From positions 5,766,001 through 5,830,000 of the forward strand of contig NC_085110.1 of NCBI RefSeq assembly GCF_030269925.1: 64,000 nucleotides of DNA. Direction: 5' to 3'. Position numbers and translations under genes: made by a program. Shown in pieces: positions 1 through 11,200 of this stretch. The number at the start of each line of letters is the position of its first letter. The first letter of the stretch is position 1. Source of the DNA: Bombyx mori. Its lineage: Eukaryota; Arthropoda; Insecta; Lepidoptera; Bombycidae. The notes below the pieces were generated by a model. That model did no database searches and was not told the origin of the DNA. It saw only the letters and a program-made list of their open reading frames with translations.

Positions 1-3000
1 GCCATAATTTGAAAAATATGGAAGAAGAAAACATAGAAGTTCCGCCTAAAAGTGAAAAATCACTAAACAAAAATGAAATTATAGAAAATACTGAAAAGTG
101 TGGTGAAAAGCCTAAACTGCCACAAAATGATCTCAACAGCTATGATGACCACTTTAAGGATGCGGAGTCCTACATTCTAGAAACAGGGCTTAACATCTTA
201 ACATCCCGTGAGTTATTTTTTTTTTAAATGTTAAATTTTGTCATACAGTTATATTGTGTATCTATTACTGTGTCAACTACTGTATTGTATTATAATTATT
301 TTTTTGTTAGTATATGTTGTAAAAAACCCATATAAATCTTACAGAGAGTGATGATGTCAAGTATACTGCCCAACCCAACTTAATGGAAGTGTCTTCATAC
401 ATCAGTGAAACAAGTAAGTATCCAATCATTATGTCAAATGGTCTACCCTCAATTTACAAATATCAATAATTCTATTGACAAAAGGTCTCACTTAAATTTG
501 TTATTTTTTATTTCATTTCTCTGCTTCAGATGTAACAGCAGTAGTGACAATGCCATTATCACACCATTCGTCAATACCAATGATGGAAGTTGCTAATACA
601 CCAGTAAGTTTATAATTTTTTTAACAACTTAAAAAGAAAAAAATGTTTTTGGCGTGGTATATCTTGACATTAGAGTCATAAGTTTTCAAATTTTCAATTA
701 TAGCAATTGCAATGTTTTTTCATAAATATTGTAAATATCTAGACTTCTATATTATGTTGCACCCCTTTGTTATAGGTAAATGTACTTCAAAACCCTTCTT
801 TTTAAACAGACTAGGTCTTTTTTTACATATTAATTTCCTTCACATTTAATAAGTATCAATAATTCAAATTATTGTTGTCAGTACAATTTGAACTATCTGT
901 TCAATATTTTAATACAACAGAAATGTTTTTAATGTTATCAGTACCATCAAACACAATACAATTAATTTACAGATTGTGTCATACCCAGATGACAGCACTC
1001 AAGATCCAGCTAAGCCAAAGACTTCAGCTGTGCAATGGAAAAATGAAAACAATTGGACTAATACTGAAAGTAACATGGGATTCACTACATTTGAAACTAT
1101 GAACACTTTAAACACAAAAAATGTGAGCGAAGATACTAAGGCGTGCATGGATGACATAAATACAAATGATGATCCATGCATTTACAAAGACGACAGAGAT
1201 GCAAACTTTAACATGGAATCTTCAAATTCTTCAGAAAGCTGTCAATCAATGAAAGATGTTGCTGTAAAGCAAGAATTAGATATAGTGCCCTCTTTAGTGT
1301 CAAGTGCAAATATCACAAACGTACCTCATTCTGGGTCATTAACCCACATTGCAAGATCTTTGAAGAAATCAAAGATTGGAAAAGAATCAAATAGGTAAAA
1401 CTAGTTTTCTTTTTGCCTATATAAATGAAGTGCTTACAATATTTACAATAAAATTTATATAATGTGTTTAATTAGTGTGTATATAACATAGGTTTACCAT
1501 TACTTTACTATAGAGGCGATAGACATTAGAGTGTGAATGCAGTACTTTCCTATTAGCTATCTTTCCAATCTAATTAAACTTGAAAACTTTACTGGCAAAT
1601 CAAAGCTGATACTATGAGCACACAAAATAATAACAAACATTGTTTTCAGGAGCCGTAGCTCAAACAAGGTACCACCTGGTGCTGTGAATCTTGAGCGCAG
1701 CTACCAAATATGTCAAGCTGTAATACAGAATAGTCCCAATCGGGACGCCCTGCGAGGCCAACTGCGGCCGCCTCCTGCGCTCCTGTCCCGTCCTGCACGC
1801 GCGCTACGACCGCCCGCGCCCTCGGTGCCACAACCACACCCATTGCTACTACGACAGCTGCCTGTCTCGGTTATGGCACACACTGAGGTAAAACAATTCA
1901 TTTCCTGTTCTTCTGAGGCCGGCAGTTAGTTAATATTAGTTACATATTTATTTTCACAACAATATACAACATAATGGACTCATGTCCATGGACTGCTTTT
2001 CGCGCAAAGTGTCAATTCAAAAGGAGCTTAATGCTTAAACCAGACTCTCCACAATATGCATTCGTAGAGTATTGGAGTTCTTTGGACACATTGCTCGAAA
2101 AGAGGCTCACAACCTTGACCAGCTGATGGTGACGGGCAAGATAGAGGAAAAACGTCACAGAGAACGCAGTCCCACGAGATGGTCGGACCAGATTTGGTCT
2201 TATCTGGACATCAAGCTCCACGTTGCCCTCCACGAGGCCAAGGATCGCAGCAGATTGAAAACAATCGTACAAGAGAAATTGATGCAGCGGGGGAGCCACG
2301 ACCCTCAATAATAAGGAGAACGACGCAAGGAAGAGGAGAATACAACGCAAATATGAATATTACTGACAAATTCTACATCTACAAATATAATATTATATAT
2401 ACAACCTATATAGTCTGGCCATAAATACTGTTACATAAACTTTTATTTTTTTCAACTTTTTAATTATTTTGAATTTGGAACACGTATATTATTTTAAAAA
2501 CTTCTTTAAAATTTGCGACATTTCACATATTTTTTCATGCTCATTATCAAATTACAATATGGGATGGGGTGTTAAAGAAAATAGGATTGCAGTGATCACC
2601 TAGCACAAAATGGGTATGGAGCCGTCGGTCATATTCCAGACACTTCAAAAGCTTGGTATCAGACGTATGTCCGTATATCGTACTATCAACAGATACAACA
2701 ACACTTCATCTGTCGAATACCAGAAAAGGTCGGGACGGCTGCGTGCTGTTAGAATTACTAAGGCTGTTAATACTGGTAAAGCCAGAATTCGTCGAAACCC
2801 CATTAGGAAGCAAAAGATCTTATCGCGACAAATGAAGATTCCCGCTAGGACTCTGTCGCGTATTATAAAACAAGACCTGAAGCTCAGTGCTGATGGTATA
2901 AATACCGATAGAGAATATGCCCTAAGTCAATATTTACAATTAAAGAGAGTGGATCGATCAAAACGCCTTCTGTCGCGATACGCAGGTGAGAGCACAGAAA

Positions 3001-4187
3001 TATCCTCTTTACCGATGAAAAAATTTGAATTTGATTGAAGAACACTACAACAAGCAAAATGATAAAGTGCATGCTTACAGTTCTAAAGAAGCTGCTCCAG
3101 TGGTCGGAAAGGCATAACGGGGTTAACATCCTGCGTCAGTGATGGTTTGCTGGGACGTGTCTTATCAAGGGGTCACAAACCAACATTGTTGTGAAAAAGG
3201 AGTGAAAACTTCAGCCAAAGTGTATCAAGAGACAGTCTTGGATCATGATGTGAAATCTATCAGCAATACACTTTTTAAAAATATACCGTGGACTTTCCAG
3301 CAGGACTGCACCTAGTCACAAGGCACGAACTACCCAAGTCTGGCTTGAAACCAACGTTCCGGACTTTTTAAGACTTCAAATGATGGTCAGTTTTAGAGGA
3401 CATGGCCTGCTCTAAACGACACGGCGACATTGAATCTCTAAAAAATCTTTGGAACAAGCAGTGGCGAAATTTCCCTTGGAAACTGTGCTTAAATCTATAG
3501 ATTCGTAGAAAAGCCAAAGATGGCCATTTCGAATAGAATATTTTTTTATATTTTGCTCACATGTAACAGAACTTATGGCTGGACTAGCTATATAGGCAAC
3601 TACATTATAAACAGTATTCATTTAAAAAAATATGCCACACCCAAGCAGTTTACAGGTGATAGATTGTAAGATAGGGCACCGACACAATAGACATTTCAAT
3701 CTTGTTAAATTTTCCCCAGTGCTTTCTGCGCGTGCTTGAAAGCTTTCTACTGGATTATAAGCAAATCCTGTGTCAGCTTTCATTAAAAGTTAGGAATTTC
3801 CTATATAAAATAAAATGTCAATAAAAATATTAAATTTATTCATAGGTAAATGAAAATCGACCCAACAACATGGGCCAATATATTCTTGTTCAAAGAACGC
3901 CGAATGTTGTACCCAGAGCCTCCAGTGCTCCACCAGCTAATCAAAATACAAATGTTGTAAGTGAATTTTTATTTTTTCACTACATTAATAATAAAATTAT
4001 TACATAATTTCATTACTACTATATTATGTTTCTGTTTCAGAGCATAGCACGATGTCGAAGCGTCGGTGCCGAGGACTCGTGTGTGTGTAACCTCCGTGCG
4101 ATGATCTTATGTAAAAAGTGCGGTGCGTTTTGCCACGACGACTGCATTGGTTCAGCCGAACTCTGTCTCACTTGCTTCATACGCTGA
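1..4187 (+). CDS. Asx: Asx/ASXL (Additional sex combs) homologue, C-terminal part, 5' end outside window
   Basis: Exons read from splice sites: 1-207 (continues left), 345-413, 530-603, 973-1394, 1650-1887, 3846-3956 and 4041-4187 (TGA at 4185-4187). The phases join without a stop and give about 420 residues. The last exon encodes the Asx-type PHD finger, with spacing C-x-C-x10-C-x2-C-x4-CH-x2-C-x6-C-x2-C (core motif [20 protein letters not shown]), which sits at the extreme C-terminus in ASXL proteins. Exon 5 has a conserved-looking segment around [16 protein letters not shown] followed by a Pro/Arg-rich stretch. Exon 4 is acidic, Ser/Asn-rich and probably disordered. Family knowledge: Asx binds the BAP1/Calypso deubiquitinase (PR-DUB, removing H2A ubiquitin) through an N-terminal DEUBAD domain, which is not in this window. 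Known proteins exceed 1,400 residues, so this is roughly the last third. The intron 1888-3845 contains a LINE tail and a mariner. Confidence 0.85.
2030..2325 (+). mobile_element. 3' tail of an RTE-like non-LTR retrotransposon
   Basis: An open frame at about 2072-2311 reads as the C-terminal end of an endonuclease/reverse-transcriptase polyprotein, with motifs such as [29 protein letters not shown] and [11 protein letters not shown], a pattern very common at the end of insect RTE-type ORF2 proteins. The copy is heavily 5'-truncated, lies in an Asx intron, and is followed by AATAAT-rich sequence. The assignment to RTE rests on recalled similarity only. Confidence 0.6.
2408..3594 (+). mobile_element. 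Mariner/maT-like DNA transposon, inactive
   Basis: Imperfect terminal inverted repeats are visible: the left end at 2408-2436 (TATATAGTCTGGCCATAAAT...) matches the reverse complement of the right end at 3561-3594 (TATATAGCTAGTCCAGCCAT...), both continuing into CTGTTACAT. Inside is a decayed transposase frame on the + strand. The length (about 1.2 kb) and TA-rich ends fit Tc1/mariner, and the protein resembles silkworm maT-type mariners. It is inserted in the Asx intron in the same orientation as the gene. Confidence 0.75.
2559..3510 (+). pseudogene. Mariner (maT-like) transposase pseudogene
   Basis: A likely original start at 2559 is followed by an in-frame TAG at 2601-2603. The frame reopens at 2610 and runs to 3038 with the N-terminal helix-turn-helix region (motifs [49 protein letters not shown]). 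A frame change near 3035-3040 follows, after which the central catalytic region continues in another frame (around [11 protein letters not shown]) with further breaks to about 3500. At least one stop and one or more frameshifts mean no functional transposase. Catalytic acids cannot be assigned confidently across the breaks. Confidence 0.75.
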
Positions 4188-6630
4188 CACCGCCGAATCG
4201 CCGACACTCTTGCCACCACCAACGACCATTCTAAAAACTATAAACTGTGTTACAGTGCGCTCAATTTCGGCAAGTTGTCCAAAAACTTTACACTCATGGT
4301 AAGCAGTGTTAAATGCTATCTGTTAATCGCCATATGGGACTTGCAGCCAATATGTTTATTAAAATTTCCAAATCAGATGCCTTCTAACGTACAGCCTGTG
4401 CATTTGTTTATTATCTAGTAAGAATATCTGCTTAGTTTAAGTGCAAAGATGTGTGAACAATTGATATTGGTTGTTAGGATTGGTGGTGCTATCTGTTTTA
4501 ATTACTTTGAATGTATCAATCATCAAGAATATTATCATAAGTGATTTAGGTATTCAACAGTGTTCTTATGACACTCTATTTATGCCATTCCTGTCTTTAA
4601 GACAGCGATGTATTTTTACACTATTATAATGATGTAAAATATAATTTATGTGCAGATGATAGATAATTTTCTAGAAGTCTACCAATAGAGTACCTTGTTG
4701 ATTGTAAGAAATAACAATGTCTAAAGCAATATTATACTTGTAGGCCATGAGATGTATTATGCTGTAGAATAAGACATGTACATGCATGATACATATCTCG
4801 TCGTCCGCTCGACTGAAATATAATTATATAAAATAATTTCAGTTATATCTTTTCCATAACGAATGCCTTAAGAAATTAGGAGATAGATAGATCAGTGAAG
4901 AAAAGGAGTATGCTACATTGTGGGCGCGCTAGTCGAGTGCAGACCTGAAGTTTCCTTTAGTGCGATTTATTCAGTAGTTCTTGTTAAGTCGATATATTCC
5001 ACAAAAGAAATTGTAAAGAGTTAATTAACAAATAAGTTAAAGGTACGTTATAAGAGCTGCTAGAGTTGGCCGCAACTGCATTCAACTCACCCACCAACCT
5101 CATGATATCACAATACTACTGCACTACAATATTTTTGAATATGGTGAAAATAGAGTGGTCGGTATCAACTTAATTACTGTATATCCTGTCGCTTATTTTG
5201 ATTAAAAGTTGTTTGTAAAATATTGATTGAATTACGTGAACTTTCTTAGGTACCTACCATAAGTTGTTACTTTAAGTTTTTATTAGTATTTATACACTTA
5301 ATAATATTGTAAAGTAAGTTATGCAATATATTTATTATTTTGTAGGCTCATTTATTTCATATCATCTTGGAATTTCCGTACAGTTATCTTTTACATTTTA
5401 TGTAATCTTGTAATAATTGCTACTTTTTAATGATGCTTGACATAAAAATGGCTTTTGTATTAACTGTCTTGTAACGCAAAAGGTACAGAATTTTTAATAA
5501 TTTTAGATTTTACCATTACTATTACATATTTATATATTTATTTTAAAAAAATACAATTTTTACTTAAAATCATATATTTTACATTTTTTAGTATCATGAT
5601 ACTGCCATACAATTTACTATTAACAACCACTATTACTAACAAAAATTAGGCTCCAATTTTCCAGAAAAATAAAGTATCTTAAATAAAATTATCCAAGTGC
5701 ACATACTTGGTAACTTGGCCTTATAAATTATTATAACTTGCTGCTTTAATATGGGAGTTAAATTTTTTTTACATTAAGGTGATTTTGAATAAGTTAAATA
5801 AATGTAATAAAAACCCAATTTACTATGGCTCAAGTCGAATGAACCGTCAAAGGAACTGTTCTAAAATGAAGACACCAAGTTAAGTTTGTGAATTAAGATA
5901 CAAAAAAACATCATAGTATCATAATCGAAAATAATGCGTCTTGCACAGCTCGCTTGAGGTCGACGGCCGTGTGGAGCGAGTTCGCTACCTGCATTGTCAT
6001 GCTGAACTCACGAAATAAGAACCTCATAAAACGAAATGAAAAAAAAAATGTTTCCTTGATAAGTTCATGTATGTTATTACCACGGTTACGGATATGGGAA
6101 CGCATATTACGTTCTTTGTTTTTATTCATTATTCCAGAATAAATAAACAGTCTAGCTATAATTTAAACTATAATATAAATTTTTGTGCATCTTCATTTGC
6201 AATTTTTTTTGAAAATACATACAATTCATACATATTTGAAGAACTAAAATAATCAAAGATATTAAGATAGATAGAGTGTAGTGAGTTTCTCATGTGCGAT
6301 TTGCTAATGAATTATTACTGCCGCACTAGTATTAATAAAATTTCGCAAATCTGCAATTTCTATTGTAATCTCTTGGCAGCTACGATTGCGGCTCAGAATT
6401 TTCGTATAAAACTCGCAAATTCAAACTTGTGTGGCGTAATTGTTTACTGTGACATGACACTAAACGACTGGTATAAAAATATAGACTGTTATTATCATAA
6501 TATCGTGTTAATTATTTATTTATAACCTTTAAATTAATTACGTTTGTTAATTGTTCTTAAATTCGATACTTGTGGTAGGTAGTTGCGGTAAAATATGTTA
6601 AAGACTGAGGAAAGACGCGAGTGCCCCCTT
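4188..6630. other. Asx 3' UTR and AT-rich intergenic DNA
   Basis: No supported gene. The sequence after the Asx stop is AT-rich with several possible AATAAA signals (for example 5668-5673, and near 5797), so the Asx 3' UTR may be long. Short open frames here have no coding character that I can recognise. Confidence 0.5.
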
Positions 6631-6635
6631 ACCTC

Positions 6636-7191
6636 TGCCGACTGATGAGCTCCTATTTGGAGGCCAGATCGGTATGCAACTGATTCACAAAGATCATACG
6701 CGGTGTTCCACGGGGGTTGGTTTTGTGTCTTCAGTGGAAAATCGGTTATGATTCTTTTCTGAGTACATATCCCAGGTCCTGTGGGTTTACGGTCTCTGAA
6801 GGCGCCACTAGTTGATGTCCACATCGTGGTTGGAGAGATCCGCATTGAAGTCATAGTACAGTTGGAGTAGTTGGGCCATATTATAGGCAAACTCGACTTA
6901 TCGTGCGCACTTTGGTCTTGCCAACCTGGCGACCAGTGCTGTAAATCAGTCAACACCGATGGTATTTTCGATGGGCCTGTATGGGGCCATGCCTTGAACA
7001 TGGGCGCGGTAAAGCTGCTGTAGGTATCGATCGAAATGCGCCATGACGAAAGGGTTCTGTTCTGGTTCTGGCTCCCTAGGCATCCAGGCAGCTCGCCAAT
7101 AATTAGGCCGACCTGTGGACCGTTGATGATATTCGTTCATTCCTGGGTAACTGGCTTCCTGCTCACCTCTGCTACTAAATATGCAAAGCAA
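6636..7191 (-). other. Unidentified coding-like stretch on the - strand
   Basis: This stretch is less AT-rich than its surroundings and holds two overlapping - strand open frames: 7191-6946 (contains RPNYWRAAWMPREPEPEQNP and HFDRYLQQLYRAHVQGMAPY) and 7001-6534 (contains GAFRDRKPTGPGI and NQPPWNTAYDLCES). The composition is protein-like (Trp, Pro, Tyr, few low-complexity runs). Reading the first frame onward past its TGA gives further plausible stretches (NMAQLLQLYYDFNADLSNHD) broken by several stops. A TTTACAG acceptor at about 6950 and a GCAGAG/GTAAGG donor at about 6636 on the - strand could define an exon in the second frame. Either a multi-exon gene or a decayed pseudogene would explain it. 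I do not recognise the product. Confidence 0.3.
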
Positions 7192-7199
7192 GCCATTTG

Positions 7200-8269
7200 C
7201 GCTGCTTTATCATGTCCTTTGTGATAACCAATTCACTGCTTCTCTTATGCATTAAATGCATCGAATTTGCATGTTTATTGTAGCAGGTATAATTGTTACT
7301 ATTACCATAGGGGTTGATGTGGCGTACGTTACTCTTTGGCCAGAATATTCCACATTCCAGTTTGAATAATTTAATATTCTTGTAAGATATTTCAGTCATT
7401 TGGCACCCAAGTGCCCATAATTTTTTTATGTTTTTATTGAATTTCTATACTTGGTTATAATATTTTTTAAAGCCGTCCATACGGGTATATTAAACTATTT
7501 TTTTAAATACACAGGAACGTTGCGTACTTTTATTACCTATACATTCAAAAATCTCAATTTTTTTGTTTCTGGCCAAGCCCACTAAAAGAACAGACTCCAG
7601 CTTCTATTTCCAAAGATTTGGCTGTGTGGGCTATGTTGCCTTTAACTGTCTAATGCTCAAATGAAAAACTAGCTTTGGCGTAGACCATAGACAATACACT
7701 TAATATTTGAAGACTTTTTGACGGGAACATTGAGTGCAGTGAACTTTTTGGAAGAACCAGAAAAGCCATTTCCAATGTCATTATTTCACTTTTAAATATT
7801 TGTATTTAAATCAATATACCGGCAGAAATATTAAATTATCAATAAAATAACTGATACAATTATCCTTCTTAAGTTACCGCCAAAAAGTCTGCAAAAAATT
7901 ACCAAAAAATAGTAGTTTTGTCAAACAAATTAATCATTTTTTGAAGATCACCTCAGTCTAATATTAAATGGTCATTAATGCACATAGAAAACTCAAACTT
8001 AAAGGAAAATAATAATTTAAAATTAAAATAAAAATTCAACCTTAAATGATGATTATTCTAGAACCTCGTCGACTTTTTTGTTTCTGTTATGTCATTTTAC
8101 TGGTTTGACTTTGACAAATATCAAATATGATGAAATTTGTCAGTTACTGTGTTGTACCGTGAAGCAAGTGGTTGTGTATCTATTCCGCTTTTCCAGGGGT
8201 AGATTTTCCGATATTATGTAGATTTTTCTCCTTACCGTCAGTCATTACATACTGATATATTGTTTGATA
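7200..8269. other. Intergenic DNA upstream of ABHD2
   Basis: AT-rich sequence without a supported gene. The last 150 bases before the ABHD2 start (around 8120-8269) are slightly more mixed in composition and presumably hold the promoter and 5' UTR, but no TATA or initiator element can be named with confidence. Confidence 0.4.
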
Positions 8270-11200
8270 ATGTCGCCGGTTCTTTTAGCTGTTGTTGCTG
8301 TCATACTATGTATACTTTTTCGAATATTGAATGTGAATAGCCAGCCCCAAAATCCAGTAATTTATGGAAGAGACAGAAGTTTCATTGAAAACATCTTGTT
8401 CGTGTCACCATTCTTAAATGAAGCGTAAGTTTATTTTAATTAAACATTGTTTTATGTATCATACACCTTATTTATGTAAGGTAAACTGTTATGAATACTT
8501 TGATGATGTCATTTTTCAAAATTCCGATTCTGATTCGTTCACATTTTTTAAGCTTACCATTTTTCATTAGAAACTTCTACTTAATTTAAAAAACTGAATA
8601 CCTATAATTGATTTTTATACCATAAGATACATCACTAGAACTGTAATCTGTAATGCTGAAAAAGAGAAAGTGTTTGAAACTAAAAAATGGTAGCATTTAA
8701 TAAGAAGCTAATAGTAATATAACTTTTACAAATGTTAAAAAAACGCTGTAGTAAGTTGTAAAATTCATACATTTTTCCCAGACAAATATATGTGCCCTTT
8801 ATAGGTGTATACAGGATACATTTTAGTGCAATTGGTACATTCATACTCTAGATTTATATTTTTATTTATAGGCATACCTCTCAAAATGAAAAGTTTGATA
8901 GTAAAAGAACATACATTCAATAAACTAGGTATCAAAATAAGCTTGATAAGCTTTTTCATTGCTTATAAAAAGGGGTTACTCAAAACTAAATATAAGTTAT
9001 TAGAACAAAATCCTAAAGGGTATTTTGGATTTAAACTTAACAGTTTTAAAAGTGAAACAGTATGTGCCTTATTAAATCTAATTAAAGATCTAAATTATAA
9101 ATAACAATTATGTGAATAATAAAAGCACAAGGTTTTGAATTAGTGCTCTACATAGCAACAGTATGAAGAGATCTTTGACCAGTGTTTTGTAATTAGAGCC
9201 TGCTTCTTCTAGTTTCAAGCATCTTTATTAAAAGTGTCCATGAAGAACCATTGAATAATAAACCTTAATTTTTATTTTAATCTGGTTATTTTTTCCACAC
9301 AAATTTACTAAACTTTTTACTTTTTAGGAATGGAATATCAAATGACCTGTCCATTATAGGAATGCCTTGTGAAAATTTCAGTTGACTCAGTGCTTAATTT
9401 TATGCAAATTTTGATGAATGGGTCTTTAAAGACCAGGAATATGTGTTTATAGAAGATAATTAACACAACAATTTGTTGATCTGGATGAAACCACAAGTCA
9501 TAATATTATTAATAATAAGTACATTACAGTATTATTACTGTATTGTATTTCCAGAATTAATCTAAACATGCTTATGATGAATTATTTATAAGTTATGGAA
9601 TTTGGAATAAGAGTTGGCATGGCTCTGAACTGTGATAGTGCTTCCTTAAAATAAACTATGAATGTGCAACACAATAGGGCCTGTTCTAAGCATTTATGTG
9701 TTAGTAAAATAATCCTGCTTATTTCTATAATGAAGCAATCAAGGCTCCAGTCTGATGAGCAGGATAGCCATCTTATGATACTGAGATTTCAGCTTAATGT
9801 TTCATGGTCTGTGACTATATTCATTTTTAGCAATCTTTGGTAGGAAATGAATGTAATAGTCAATGGTACCATATAAAAACAAAAATATTTATTAAAAAAA
9901 TATATTTAATATAATATATTTTGTTATAGTTATTTCCCTACACGTCTATGGGGCTTCAGTGGACATGTTCAGACGATCCTACACAGTCTTATTGGACGTG
10001 TAAGATGTCCATGGCCGATTGGAGGTCGCATTTCACTAGTCCTGCCGGACAAGTCTACACTCACATATGATTTGTATGAACCAGTGGGATCTGAACATGA
10101 AGGTAAATAACTCATACTACCGGATTTAAAATATTTCGAATTTTGTTGTTTATTATTATACAGTCAAAACCGCTTACTGCGACATCGTTTAATACAACAT
10201 GCCGGTTATAATAACCAAGAACAAAGGTCCCGGCTGAATGCCATATGACCGCCTTATTAAAAATATTGCTTTCTACGACATTGGTAATAACGACATACCT
10301 CATAAAACGACCACATTTAACTAATATTTCGGAGAATTAGATCTGTTAGAACGACCGGCTAAGCTATATTGTAAACAATTTGAATAGGCATTCACATTTG
10401 TCTTCGATGGCTTTTAAATCAAGAAAGAAAACAATAGGATTTAGTTTAGTGTAGGGTCTTTTCTAATTCTTAGAAACAAAACACGTGCATGCGGTAGTCA
10501 AAGCCCGCTTCTTTATATCTCTTCAGTTAGTTGGTTACTTATCTATAGACAAGACACACTAAAACTTTGTGGTGTTATTCGTGAAACTTTCAAAATATCG
10601 CAAAGAAAAATAAAACAAATTAATATTGAAGAAAAATCGCGTATTATGTAAATATATTTTTCCAATAATTCCCTATCGATTTGTTTGTACTTGCACGATA
10701 CACATTAAGCATCACCGGTTGTTACGACTATCGGTTTTTACGACTGAATATGAGCAGTCCCTTCGATGTCGTTTTAACAGATTTTGACTGTATATATAAA
10801 TAAATAAATTTAAAATTTATTGTAATTTTTTAAAAGAGATAGTTGACTGAAATATTCTCATAAAATATATAAATTAAATAGGCTACATTGGAGATACCAT
10901 CTTTGCTCTGCCAATTTATACAGTGATGTAGCAAATTGGTAGTTCAAATCAACTTGGTTTGAAAGATAACCAACTTTTTAGACAGCTGGCTGTCGCTGTA
11001 CTCTAAACAACTCAAAAACTAGTGTTGTGGGATCTACCAATCTGAACTACCAGAAAAAAAAAAAAATATACTTACATAAATATTTCTAATCAAAACATGA
11101 ATTATCTATCAGCCTTCTATATTTATGTCTCAGGCATGTACATTATGACTAAGTGATGAGGTCATGAATAAAACCTATCTTCCAAATGGACAATTACAGA

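Noticed and set aside
872..1181. Short open frames overlapping Asx exon 4 in other frames and on the opposite strand
   Set aside because: They are shadows of the exon 973-1394, whose frame joins neighbouring exons and ends in a PHD finger.
5911..6252. Overlapping short open frames on both strands near 5.9-6.3 kb
   Set aside because: Low-complexity, Asn/Ile/Phe-rich translations with no splice context or recognisable motif.
7724..7860. Possible further copy of the upstream part of the ACTGGTGGTAGG-family element
   Set aside because: Only about 20 bases (ACTTTTTGGA and neighbours) resemble 22910-22940; too weak to annotate.
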